The notes under the pieces are model-generated. The model made no database searches. It was not told the DNA's origin and saw only the letters and a program-made list of their open reading frames with translations. Source: Dethiosulfatarculus sandiegensis (GTDB lineage Bacteria > Desulfobacterota > Desulfarculia > Desulfarculales > Desulfarculaceae). Taken from it: DNA of 64,000 nt. The DNA lies in assembly GCF_000931935.2 (NCBI RefSeq), contig NZ_AZAC01000010.1:163100-227099 (forward strand), read 5' to 3'. The stretch's first letter is position 1. Each line of letters begins with the position of its first letter. Shown here piece by piece: positions 8,527 through 16,758 of this stretch. Made by a program: the position numbers and the translations under genes.

Positions 8527-9555
8527 ATGAAAAAACAGGCTGGATATTGGGTGATGTGGTTGTCTGGGCTATTGGGACTGCTTGGGGTGCTTGTGCTTTT
8601 GGGGCCGCTGCCGGTTCATGCCAAATCTCTGTTTGATTCAAATAAGCCGGAATATGCTTCTTTGTCGGAAAAAATGCACGCCTTGGAAAAATCCGGCGAA
8701 CTGCGTAAGGCCCTGGCCTTGATACCCCGGATTTATGCCTGCGAAGATATTCCGGTCTCTGCCTATTACAACACCCTGGCCAACCGGCGGTTGGCCCTTT
8801 TGCGGGGGATTTTGGGTAAAAATTCTCATGCCTGTTTACTGAAGGAGTTTTATCAGCTTCTTTCCAGGCCTGATCATGCCTGGCGAGACCTTTCCAGCCT
8901 GTCTCATTTGCCTCCGGCCAGATTTTTATATCTGTGCCTGGCCGGATTCAGCAAGAAACCGGTCCTGGCCAAGCCCGGCCTGGAGGGACTTGACCTCAAG
9001 GCCTGTGTACAGTCAAACGATCCCTGGCTGGTTTCAGCGGCCATGTTTGTGGGGCGGAAAAAGGTGTTTCAACTTACCTGGCCCGAAGTGAAGCAAAGGG
9101 CCAGGGCAAGAGCGGATCTGTGGGACGATATCTGCGCTCGGCAGGCCCTGCTTTTTTGGGCTTCATCCGACCGCCCCGGAGCAGATCGGCCCGAAGCCGT
9201 AAAACAGATCCCCGGGTTTTTACTTGGCCCGGACCAGGGAGCACTTAGGGACAGATTGGCCTTGGTGCCCCAGGGTGAGTGCCTGGTCCAGTTAGGGGTG
9301 TTTGATCCCCGAAATGCCTGGTTTGTCAGGCAGGATCCATTTTTTGAGGCGGATTTTTTACTGGAAAGAAAAAATTGCGAGCCCCAAAGGCCGGGGAGCA
9401 CGGCTTTGCAATTAAGGGCCGGTGCCTTTACGGAGATCAGGGCCTCCAAAGGCGAGTTCACAATCAGTCCCAAGGGATCGGATAAAAAGACTTGGTCTCA
9501 AACCATCAAATGCCTTTCCGGAAAATGCATCAGGATTCTTTTGCCGGGAGATTAA
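8527..9555 (+). CDS. Secreted hypothetical protein
   Basis: 342 residues beginning with a signal peptide: MKKQ, about 20 hydrophobic residues, then a probable cut after PVHA. The mature part is mixed helical, with several cysteines (such as YACEDIP, SHACLLKE, LKACVQS) that could form disulfides in the periplasm, and a C-terminal beta-rich region with SGKCIRILLPGD. No family recognised. GGGAAGG lies upstream of the ATG. It is transcribed alone, away from the symporter operon and towards the Tol operon. Confidence 0.75.
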   Translation: MKKQAGYWVMWLSGLLGLLGVLVLLGPLPVHAKSLFDSNKPEYASLSEKMHALEKSGELRKALALIPRIYACEDIPVSAYYNTLANRRLALLRGILGKNSHACLLKEFYQLLSRPDHAWRDLSSLSHLPPARFLYLCLAGFSKKPVLAKPGLEGLDLKACVQSNDPWLVSAAMFVGRKKVFQLTWPEVKQRARARADLWDDICARQALLFWASSDRPGADRPEAVKQIPGFLLGPDQGALRDRLALVPQGECLVQLGVFDPRNAWFVRQDPFFEADFLLERKNCEPQRPGSTALQLRAGAFTEIRASKGEFTISPKGSDKKTWSQTIKCLSGKCIRILLPGD

Positions 9556-9681
9556 GGCGCAGGAGGACTTTGACAACAGCCTGAATGCGGGCCATGAAAC
9601 ACCCCCAAAATCAGAGATTTTCGGGGACCCCGAATGACAGCCCGCCGAATTGCGAAGCTTTTATAAGACGGGTAATTCCAG

Positions 9682-9776
9682 CCCCTTGGCAAAACCCAAG
9701 TTTTTGCCAAGGGGACTCTGACAAAGTCCAGGAGGTCTTTGTCAGTAAGCTGGGGACTGCCGGAAAAGGCAGTCCC
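9682..9776. terminator. Three consecutive hairpins between convergent genes
   Basis: Hairpin 1: 13-bp perfect stem (9682-9694 with 9702-9714). Hairpin 2: 9-bp stem (9718-9726 with 9737-9745). Hairpin 3: 9-bp stem (9753-9761 with 9768-9776). They sit between a plus-strand gene and cpoB on the minus strand. Hairpins 2 and 3 lack strong T-runs, so bidirectional termination or RNA stabilisation is an inference. Confidence 0.7.
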
Positions 9777-9784
9777 TTAAAGAT

Positions 9785-10609
9785 TCATTTCATCCTGGCC
9801 AGGATTTTTTTGGCCAATTTGGCCTGGCTGGTTTTGGGATGGTTTTTTATCAGTTTTTTTAGGACGATTTTGGCTGTGCGCTTGTCTCCCAAGGCAGAGA
9901 AACTTAAACCCTGCTTTAAAAGGGCGGATGAGGCCTTGGAGCTTTTGGGATAGCGTTTGATCACCTGGTTGTAGGCCAGGATAGCCTCTTCGAATTTCTT
10001 TTCTTCGTAATAGGTGTCGCCAATCCAGTAGTGGGCGCTCGGCGTGAGCTGGGATTTGGGGAATTTCTTTATAAGTGCTGAATACTGGTCCCTGGCCGCT
10101 TGAAAAGATTTTTGCTTGCGCAGCTTATGTCCCAAAGCATAGTAGGCCTTGGCCGTAGTGGGCTTTTGGGCCGATGCCTGGGTATTGGCTGGTTTGGCCT
10201 TTGGGGCCGGCGCGGGCTTCAGGGTGGGCTTGCCGCTTTTCTTATCAACCCCAAGGTAGTTTTCCAGCTTTTCCAAACGGGCTACTATCTCGGCCAGTTT
10301 GGCCTGGTTTTTTTCTTCCACACTGTTGATGGCCTGGGAGTTGGGCAACTGGTTCATGCGGTAGGCGGTTTCCTCCACCTGCCCCCTCAGTTTGGCCAGT
10401 TCCAGGGAAAGGGCATTAACCTTGGCGGTGAGCTCGGCCTGGGGGCGCCTGCTTTGGTCCTGGCGTTTACTTAAGCTGTCTAGGGTTTTTTGGTTGTTGT
10501 ATACCTGCCCCTGGAGGGCCACAAATTCTTCACGCTCAACAGCGGCACAGCCGCCCATAAAGACTAAAGTGGCCAAGAGGGCAAATAGAAAAGTGCTTTT
10601 TTGGTTCAT
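9785..10609 (-). CDS. cpoB: Tol-Pal-associated lipoprotein CpoB (YbgF)
   Basis: 274 residues. A signal peptide ends in a lipobox-like MGGC (Cys21), so it may be lipid-anchored, whereas E. coli CpoB is soluble. Residues about 27-120 are a polar coiled coil, followed by a Lys/Pro/Ala linker and three TPR-like units (AYYALGHKLRKQKSFQAARD, SAHYWIGDTYYEEKKFEEAI, SALLKQGLSFSALGDKRTAK). CpoB links Tol-Pal constriction to peptidoglycan synthesis in the periplasm. It is last in the tol operon, 74 bases after pal, as is usual. Confidence 0.92.
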   Translation of the reverse strand: MNQKSTFLFALLATLVFMGGCAAVEREEFVALQGQVYNNQKTLDSLSKRQDQSRRPQAELTAKVNALSLELAKLRGQVEETAYRMNQLPNSQAINSVEEKNQAKLAEIVARLEKLENYLGVDKKSGKPTLKPAPAPKAKPANTQASAQKPTTAKAYYALGHKLRKQKSFQAARDQYSALIKKFPKSQLTPSAHYWIGDTYYEEKKFEEAILAYNQVIKRYPKSSKASSALLKQGLSFSALGDKRTAKIVLKKLIKNHPKTSQAKLAKKILARMK

Positions 10610-10683
10610 GCCACTTCCCCCTCTTTTTCTTTAGTTATTTGCCAGCAGGCCCGGGCTGCCAAGCACCCGGGCCCGGCCTTTTA

Positions 10684-11226
10684 TTATTTTATAACAAAAT
10701 GCACCCGGCGGTTGGCGGCATAGGCTTCTTCGGTCACCCCCATAACCAGGGGTTTTTCTTCGCCGTAACTCACGGTTTCCATGCGGTTGGCCTCGATGCC
10801 CATGGCCTCGAGATAGGCCTGGCAGGCAAGGGCGCGCTTTTCGCCCAAGGCCATGTTATAGGAGTTGCTGCCCCTTTCATCGCAGTTTCCCTCGATGATG
10901 ACGGTCAAACCGGGGTGGGACTGCATGTAATTGGCCTTGTCGTTAAGAATTTGCTTGGCCTCGGTCGAGAGGTCGTAACTGTCATAGTTGAAGTGCACAT
11001 CCTGGTTTGCGAACAACTCGCGCAAGGAGGTCTCTCCCTGGCGGGCCTGCTGTTCCCTTAGCCTGGCTTCGCGCAGGCGGCGCTCTTCTTCTGCTTTTAA
11101 CTTGGCCTGCTCTTCGGCGCTTAAGGTCTCTCCTGGTCCGGGAACCGCCTTTTTGGCGCAACCGGCGCTCAGAACAAGGCCTGCCATCAAAGCGGCCATC
11201 AAGGCCCATACTGCAATACGTTTCAC
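10684..11226 (-). CDS. pal: Peptidoglycan-associated lipoprotein Pal
   Basis: 180 residues. The signal peptide ends in LSAGC (Cys23 lipidation). A charged helical linker (about 35-65) leads to an OmpA-like domain with IIEGNCDERGSNSYN and GEKRALACQAYL, which bind diaminopimelate in peptidoglycan. Pal is the outer-membrane anchor of the Tol system. It lies between tolB and cpoB in the normal order. GGAGG precedes the ATG. Confidence 0.96.
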   Translation of the reverse strand: MKRIAVWALMAALMAGLVLSAGCAKKAVPGPGETLSAEEQAKLKAEEERRLREARLREQQARQGETSLRELFANQDVHFNYDSYDLSTEAKQILNDKANYMQSHPGLTVIIEGNCDERGSNSYNMALGEKRALACQAYLEAMGIEANRMETVSYGEEKPLVMGVTEEAYAANRRVHFVIK

Positions 11227-11292
11227 CTTTGCCTCCTTAAAAACTTTTTTGTTCAGCAGCCGGCATTGGGGTCTTTCCTGCTGCGTATGATT

Positions 11293-12606
11293 TCAGCGGC
11301 CGGCCACCCCTCTGGGAGACCAGGAAGGGTCGGTGTTTTCACCGGCTAAACTGGTCAGCCTTTTTATGAGTTGGCCGCCTGCGGTCATTACATAAATCTG
11401 ATACCGTCCGGTCCTTCTTCCGGCATAGGCTATAAGCCTGCCGTCCGGGGACCAGCTGGGGTCTTCAGCGCCGCCGTAGCCCCTGGTGAGGATCTGCACG
11501 TCCTGGCCTTCAGGGGTTATGGTCACTACCTGAAAAGTGCCTTCAATCATGGCCTGGAAGGCAATACGGTCTCCCCTGGGCGACCAGTCCGGCGCAGCGC
11601 AATATTTGAAACCAAAGGTCAGGCGGCGGAAAGACCCGTCTGTCAGGTCGGCTATGTAAATCTGCGGAGAACCGCCCCTGTCCGAGACAAAGGCCATTTT
11701 CTTTCCGTCCGGAGAGAAGCTCGGTGCAACCTCGATGCCCCAGCCGTTGGTCAGCCTTTTTAAGATGTTGCCCGCCAGATCAACCAGAAAGATATTGGTT
11801 TTGCCGGTATGGCTCATGGCTATGGCCAGGTTGTTTCCACCCGGCCTGAAAACAGGGGTTATGTTGACCCCCGGCTTGTTGATAACCATTTTGCCCTGTC
11901 CGCCGGCCATGGCATGGATAAAGACCCCAGGCCGCCTGTTTTTGTAAGAAGTGTAGGCAAGAAGCCCGCCGTCTGAGGACCAGTTGGGATAAAGGCAGAT
12001 ATCTTTTCTGTTGGTGAGTTTGCGAACCCGGGAGCCGTCGAAATTCATGGTGTAGATTTCTTTGTTCACCCCTTTGTCATCCTGCCGGGCCCCCACGAAG
12101 GCGATCCGGCTGGAAAAAACCGAACGATCTCCGGTAAGGGCAAGCATGATTTCATCGGCAAAGCGATGCATCATGCGGGTCAGGTCTGCCGGTATTCCGT
12201 CATATCGCCGACCAACCAGCAATTTGCCGTCTACAACATCAAACAGCCGCATCTCCATGGTGAGCTGTTTTCCCACCAGGCCATAGTTGCCCGTGACCAG
12301 AAGCTCGGCCCCCACTCTGGACCAGCGGCGGTAGTTCAGGTTGGTGGGGTCCGGCTGCCCCAAAAAGCTGTTGGGGTTCAGAAAATCAAACAGGCCTGTG
12401 AATTCCAGGTCTTTTTGCAAAATCCCGCGGGCCTTGGCGCCAATGGGGGCTGTTTGTTCCAGGGCCTGGAACTCGGGCAGGGCCAGGGGAAGCTTGCGGG
12501 AAAAGGGCTTGGTAACGTCAATATAAACCCTGGCTTGGGCTGTATGATACGTAACCAACGGTAATAAAAACAATAAAACGAAAAACAGGCTCAGAGATTT
12601 ACGCAT
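11293..12606 (-). CDS. tolB: Periplasmic Tol-Pal protein TolB
   Basis: 437 residues: signal peptide (cut near TAQA), an N-terminal domain (DVTKPFSRKLPLALPEF and later FTGLFDFLNP), then a beta-propeller built of WSPDG-type repeats (PNWSSDGGLLAYTS, PSFSPDGKKMAFVSD, PDWSPRGDRIAFQ, PSWSPDGRLIAYAG, PSWSPRG). TolB docks on Pal and is released by TolA at the division site. The neighbours on both sides are Tol genes, so there is little doubt. Confidence 0.96.
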   Translation of the reverse strand: MRKSLSLFFVLLFLLPLVTYHTAQARVYIDVTKPFSRKLPLALPEFQALEQTAPIGAKARGILQKDLEFTGLFDFLNPNSFLGQPDPTNLNYRRWSRVGAELLVTGNYGLVGKQLTMEMRLFDVVDGKLLVGRRYDGIPADLTRMMHRFADEIMLALTGDRSVFSSRIAFVGARQDDKGVNKEIYTMNFDGSRVRKLTNRKDICLYPNWSSDGGLLAYTSYKNRRPGVFIHAMAGGQGKMVINKPGVNITPVFRPGGNNLAIAMSHTGKTNIFLVDLAGNILKRLTNGWGIEVAPSFSPDGKKMAFVSDRGGSPQIYIADLTDGSFRRLTFGFKYCAAPDWSPRGDRIAFQAMIEGTFQVVTITPEGQDVQILTRGYGGAEDPSWSPDGRLIAYAGRRTGRYQIYVMTAGGQLIKRLTSLAGENTDPSWSPRGVAGR

Positions 12607-12621
12607 TATTTCCTTCCCAAA

Positions 12622-13494
12622 TCAGCCGGATAAATCCTCGGGCTTAAATCTTATGCCTACTTCGTGAGATTTCTGTCGCAGTCCCGAAGGCAGGGGGGGA
12701 TAGGGTGCGGCCCTTTCCACTGCCCTCACGCATGACTGGTCATAGCGGTTGTTACCGGAAGACTGTTCCAGCCAGGCCTTTTCCAAGGAACCGTCCTGGT
12801 TAATCCTTATGACCACCACAGCCTCCAGGCCCTGGGGATTGGCCACCAGGGCCTCGGGCACCACCCAGTGACGGCTGATCCTGCCCCAAAGCTGGGTGTA
12901 GTAGATCTGGTATTTAAGGGGCACGCCCTGATCACCGCCGCCTCCGCCACCGCCGCCGACCGGGCCCGCGGGTTGACTGCTTGCCCGTCCTGCGACCTTT
13001 CTTTCCACATTGTCCAAGGCGCTGGCCAGGCGTCTTTCCTGGTTAACCTTGGCTTTGAGCCGATTGATCTTGGCGTCCAAGTCCCTGTTGGTGGTTTTTG
13101 AAGAGACTGCTTTTTCTTTACGCTTCAGCCTTTTGGTCGGCTTTACTGTTTTTTTGTTGCCAATGGCCTCTTTGGGCTTGGGGCTTGGTTTGGGCTTTGG
13201 CTTTGGCTGAACCGCCACCGCCTTTGTAACCGGTTTTTTAGGTGCGGGTTTCGGCTGAGCCGTGGGCTTCGAAGCCTTGGCCCTGGCCACCGGCCCGGGG
13301 GGCAGGTGGGGAGATCCCACTAGTTTGACCTGATATACGGGCTTGAATGTATGACGCTTGGAGCCGGAACCCAGTCCCGGCCAGAAAATAATAACCGCCA
13401 CTATAAGAAAGTGCAGGCCCAGGCTGAGCCCCAAACCCCACCCTAGCTGGTCTCCGGGTCTGTGCTTGATGTTTGAGGCAAGGCTTTTAATCAC
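12622..13494 (-). CDS. tolA: TolA / TonB-type energy transducer
   Basis: 290 residues starting at GTG 13494, which overlaps the tolR stop by four bases (GTGA), a sign of coupled translation. One N-terminal membrane helix (LGLHFLIVAVIIFWPGLG), then a long Pro/Lys/Ala periplasmic arm, a helical segment, a nine-glycine hinge (about residues 180-190), and a C-terminal TonB/TolA-like domain (VVVIRINQDGSLEKAWLEQ). It carries proton-motive force from TolQR to TolB-Pal. Naming as tolA rests mainly on operon position, since TolA and TonB C-termini look alike. Confidence 0.9.
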   Translation of the reverse strand: MIKSLASNIKHRPGDQLGWGLGLSLGLHFLIVAVIIFWPGLGSGSKRHTFKPVYQVKLVGSPHLPPGPVARAKASKPTAQPKPAPKKPVTKAVAVQPKPKPKPSPKPKEAIGNKKTVKPTKRLKRKEKAVSSKTTNRDLDAKINRLKAKVNQERRLASALDNVERKVAGRASSQPAGPVGGGGGGGGDQGVPLKYQIYYTQLWGRISRHWVVPEALVANPQGLEAVVVIRINQDGSLEKAWLEQSSGNNRYDQSCVRAVERAAPYPPLPSGLRQKSHEVGIRFKPEDLSG

Positions 13495-13931
13495 GATTTC
13501 TTCTTTTTGTCCGGAGGTGCGACCTTCTCCGGTTCGGTGACCATGCCCAGGTTCACCACTCCGGCCTTGCGGGTTTGCGCCAACACCTTCACTACTGTGC
13601 CATAGGCCACGTCCCGGTCGGCGCGTAGATAGACTCTTGTTTTGGGCTTTCTGGAAAGGATGTTTTTGAGCTTCAGCGAGAGCCCTTCCACCTCCACCTG
13701 GAATTCATCCAGAAACACCCTGCCGTCTTTGCTAACACTCAAAATCAGGAGCTCTTCACTTTGCTTGAGCGCCCCTGCGTCGGTCTCCGGCAGGTTCACG
13801 TCCAGGCCCTGGACCATCATCGGCGCAGCGACCATGAAGATGATCAGAAGCACCAGCATGACGTCGACCAGGGGAACCACGTTGATTTCGCCCATAACCC
13901 GACGTCTTCCGTTTTGCCCCACATAAGGCAT
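13491..13931 (-). CDS. tolR: Biopolymer transport protein TolR (ExbD family)
   Basis: 146 residues. One membrane helix contains the key proton-path Asp (INVVPLVDVMLVLLIIFMV), followed by a periplasmic domain with PETDAGALK and KTRVYLRADRDVAYGTVVKVL. It forms the proton-driven motor with TolQ. It starts three bases after tolQ ends and overlaps tolA by four bases. Confidence 0.95.
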   Translation of the reverse strand: MPYVGQNGRRRVMGEINVVPLVDVMLVLLIIFMVAAPMMVQGLDVNLPETDAGALKQSEELLILSVSKDGRVFLDEFQVEVEGLSLKLKNILSRKPKTRVYLRADRDVAYGTVVKVLAQTRKAGVVNLGMVTEPEKVAPPDKKKKS

Positions 13932-13934
13932 CGA

Positions 13935-14723
13935 TCAAACTCCCGCCGGACGAACGGACTCCACGGCCGAGCCTTGGCGCCGCATGATGTCGCGTTCAAC
14001 CAGGTTAAGGAAATCTTGGATAAAAGAGTCCATATCAGCGTGCAGAACATCAAGTCTGCGGTTGAAGTAGTTGTAAAAAACCACTGCCGGAATGGCGGCA
14101 AACAGACCAAAGGCAGTCGCCACCAGGGCCTCGGCAATACCCGGGGCCACAGTGGCCAGGTTGGCCGCGCCGGTTGAACCTATGGACCGGAAGGCGTCCA
14201 TGATTCCCCAGACCGTTCCGAAAAGCCCGATAAAGGGGGCCGTGTTGGCGCAGGTAGCCAAAAAGGTCACCTTGCGCTCCAGGCTGGTCATTTCCGCCGC
14301 TTTACCCCTTGAAAGGGCGCGCCTTAAGTTTTCCATGGAGCCTGCCGGCAATGAGCCGCCCTCGCCCAGGCGCATTATGCGGCCCAATTCGGTATAGCCC
14401 AGTTGGAAAATAGCCGCCAGAGGGCTTGACTCCAGATGCTGGGTTTGGGAGTTGGCGACTGAAAGGGAATTGGCATGCCAGAAAAGTTGGTGGAACTCGT
14501 CATTCTGACGCCGGGCATCCCATATGGCCTTGGCTTTGGAAAGAATAACCCCCCAGGCGATAACGCTGAACATGAGGAGTAAAAACAGCACAAACTGAAC
14601 CACCAGACCAGCACCCATGACCATTTGCCAGATGTCGGCGTTATCGCCTACCAGGTTCTGGGTTTGGGCCTGGGCCGCCAAGGCGGCGGTTGGGTCGAAG
14701 ATTCCCAAGATGTAGTTGATCAT
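13935..14723 (-). CDS. tolQ: Proton channel protein TolQ (ExbB/MotA family)
   Basis: 262 residues, first gene of the tol operon. Three membrane helices: about 35-60, then the conserved pair beginning LATCANTAPFIGLFGTVWGIM and continuing through EALVATAFGLFAAIPAVVFYNYF, which carries the Thr residues of the channel. The cytoplasmic loop between helices 1 and 2 is present. A long N-terminal segment of about 30 residues precedes helix 1. The promoter of the operon should lie in 14724-15155. Confidence 0.95.
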   Translation of the reverse strand: MINYILGIFDPTAALAAQAQTQNLVGDNADIWQMVMGAGLVVQFVLFLLLMFSVIAWGVILSKAKAIWDARRQNDEFHQLFWHANSLSVANSQTQHLESSPLAAIFQLGYTELGRIMRLGEGGSLPAGSMENLRRALSRGKAAEMTSLERKVTFLATCANTAPFIGLFGTVWGIMDAFRSIGSTGAANLATVAPGIAEALVATAFGLFAAIPAVVFYNYFNRRLDVLHADMDSFIQDFLNLVERDIMRRQGSAVESVRPAGV

Positions 14724-15155
14724 TTTTGCTAAGTCCCATTATATTGGGGTCAATATAGCCTCAGCCCATGGTTTAAGTCAAGGCCGGGAAAATACTTGTG
14801 ATACAGCTTTCCTTTTCGGGTTTCAAGTCTGGCATTGAGACGCCCCGGCCCCGTTTTAATCTTTCAACGGGTCGGGTATTAAATTAAAAAAACCTGGTAT
14901 CTTGTCCAAAGGAGGTCTCAGACCACAATCCCTGGTAGGGCAACTCTTCTTCACATTCTAGCAGTAGTCCTGCCATACGCCACTGGTCCTTATTACTATT
15001 TATTCAGGTGCACACCTGTTTCGGGTTGCAGTTTTCCCGGCTTTGTCTTTGAGGGACAAAGAGTTGCAACCCCTCTTAAAATCGTTTAATTTGAGTTCGG
15101 GAATCTTTTTTTGGATTAATGCAAGCACTAGCTTCCTTTTTTTGGAATAAGAAAA
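14724..15155. other. Divergent intergenic region
   Basis: Lies between tolQ (minus) and the GGDEF gene (plus), so it should hold both promoters. A nested hairpin is visible: outer 8-bp arms at 15023-15030 and 15065-15072 around an inner 7-bp stem near 15041-15059. A near-palindrome CAGGTGCACACCTG is at 15006-15019. No coding sequence found. Confidence 0.45.
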
Positions 15156-16247
15156 ATGACCGGCCAAAAACCTGATTCAAGCAAAAACTATTCCAATGGA
15201 CCCTTGAATCAAGACCAGCTGATCCCTCCCATGTTGGGCGGGGAGCTGGAAGACCTGGAAAGGGAATTGGGTAAAAAAGCCCATCCGGATTATCGTGACC
15301 TTTCCTGGGCAGAGAGAACCTTTTTCTTCACCCTGGCCTGGGATCAGGCCCAGCGCAAGCGCCTGGGCAGTCTCAAGACCTATTTCAGTTCTTTTGAGCC
15401 CCGTTGGCTCAGACCGGATTGGGTTCACTTTAACCAGGCCCGCGTCCTGGCTGACGGGGCCCATGCCAGATATGAAGATTGGATAGCCTTTCAGATTGAA
15501 CGCGCAAAGGCAACAGATCTTTTTGATCTGGACCTTTCCTTTTTGCACGATACAGAGGCCCTTAGTCAAGGTTACCGTTTGTTTTTAGGGAAAGAACACA
15601 ACCCCTCCCGCGAGGTGAGGCCCTTGTTGAAGCTTTGGGCCAAGGTGGACCTGGCGGCTGAACAAAGGGCCAGGAAAATGGTTGAGACCGCCAGCCTGGG
15701 GGTGGATGAAGAGACCACCTGGGAGGAAAAATTAAAAGCCCTTTTGGTTTTGGCCACCAAGGATTCCCTGACCGGCCTGGCCAATGAAGATTCCCTTAAG
15801 AAAAGCCTGACCCAGGAATGGGACCGTTTGTGCCGCCAGCAGGAGCCCCTTTCCCTGGTGCTTTGCTCCCTGGATAATTTCCGCCATTTTGTGGAAAAAA
15901 GGGGCAACCAGGCGAAAGACGCCTGTTTGCGCCTCATGGCCGGCATGCTCAGTATGGAGTTGAGGAGGCCGGCCGACCTGGCCGCCTGCCTGGCTGAGAA
16001 CCATTTTGCCCTGCTTTTACCCCACACCCCTGCCGAGGGGGCCGTGGTGGTGGCTGACAGGATCAGGCGGGAGGTGAGGAAAAAGGGCATTGTGCATCCG
16101 GAATCAAGCATGGGTGTGGTTACCGCTTCCTTTGGTGCGGCCACCCTTATTCCCCAAAAGGCATATTCTGCAAAAGACCTCCTGAGGGCGGCGGCCCGCG
16201 CCCTGGGCCGGGCAGTGGAAGACCAGGTTGTCCAGGGAGAGGTTTGA
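15156..16247 (+). CDS. GGDEF-domain protein with degenerate active site
   Basis: 363 residues. Residues 1-190 are soluble, mostly helical and of unknown fold. A C-terminal diguanylate cyclase-like domain starts at DSLTGLANEDSLKK (about 205) and includes SLDNFRHF and RIRREV. Where active enzymes have GGDEF or GGEEF, this one has Ala280-Glu-Asn-His-Phe284 (LAENHFALLLP), and the Asp/Gly pattern of the metal loop is partly lost. It is therefore probably not a cyclic-di-GMP synthase and may be a GTP- or protein-binding regulator. The VOC gene follows within 11 bases of its stop. Confidence 0.85.
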   Translation: MTGQKPDSSKNYSNGPLNQDQLIPPMLGGELEDLERELGKKAHPDYRDLSWAERTFFFTLAWDQAQRKRLGSLKTYFSSFEPRWLRPDWVHFNQARVLADGAHARYEDWIAFQIERAKATDLFDLDLSFLHDTEALSQGYRLFLGKEHNPSREVRPLLKLWAKVDLAAEQRARKMVETASLGVDEETTWEEKLKALLVLATKDSLTGLANEDSLKKSLTQEWDRLCRQQEPLSLVLCSLDNFRHFVEKRGNQAKDACLRLMAGMLSMELRRPADLAACLAENHFALLLPHTPAEGAVVVADRIRREVRKKGIVHPESSMGVVTASFGAATLIPQKAYSAKDLLRAAARALGRAVEDQVVQGEV

Positions 16248-16258
16248 AAGGAAAAAAT

Positions 16259-16657
16259 ATGGACCCCAGAATCAGTATTATCACCTTGGGAGTATCAGAT
16301 CTCGACCGGTCCGTTGAATTTTACGAAAAGGGTTTAGGCCTGCCCAGGTTGCCCGGTATGGAAGGCATTGCCTTTTTCCAGACCAAAGCCACCTGGCTTG
16401 CCCTTTTTCCCAAAGACGCCCTGGCCGAAGATGCGGGCGTCCCTGCCAACGGCAGCGGGTTTCCCGGCTTCACCCTGGCCCATAACCTGGGCTCCACCAA
16501 AGAAGTGGACAAGTTGATGGACCAGGCCCAAAAGGCCGGGGCCAAAATTCAGAAACCAGCCCAAAACACCTCTTGGGGCGGCTATTCCGGCTATTTCGCC
16601 GACCCGGACGGCTACCTCTGGGAAGTGGCCTATAATCCGCATTTTGAGGTGGAGTAG
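16259..16657 (+). CDS. Glyoxalase/VOC-superfamily protein
   Basis: 132 residues from ATG 16259, with AAAGGA six bases upstream; an upstream TTG at 16244 overlaps the previous gene and is less likely. The motif ISIITLGVSDLDRSVEFYEK opens the first module, and GYSGYFADPDGYLWEVAYNP closes the second, with Asp-Pro-Asp-Gly and a Glu typical of the family. The pattern is close to small bleomycin-resistance/glyoxalase-like proteins; substrate unknown. A strong terminator follows. Confidence 0.85.
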   Translation: MDPRISIITLGVSDLDRSVEFYEKGLGLPRLPGMEGIAFFQTKATWLALFPKDALAEDAGVPANGSGFPGFTLAHNLGSTKEVDKLMDQAQKAGAKIQKPAQNTSWGGYSGYFADPDGYLWEVAYNPHFEVE

Positions 16658-16700
16658 GGGACTCGGGAAGCCGAGTAAAATTGTTCCGATCGGATTGTAA

Positions 16701-16740
16701 TAACCCCCGGAGCCCTTAAGGGCTCCGGGGGTTATTTTTT
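16701..16740 (+). terminator. Strong rho-independent terminator
   Basis: Perfect inverted repeat 16701-16734, very GC-rich with a TTAA centre, followed by six T (16735-16740). It ends the GGDEF-VOC transcript and sits 18 bases from the end of the convergent glyS gene. Confidence 0.95.
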
Positions 16741-16758
16741 CTCGAATGCTTTTCCGCT

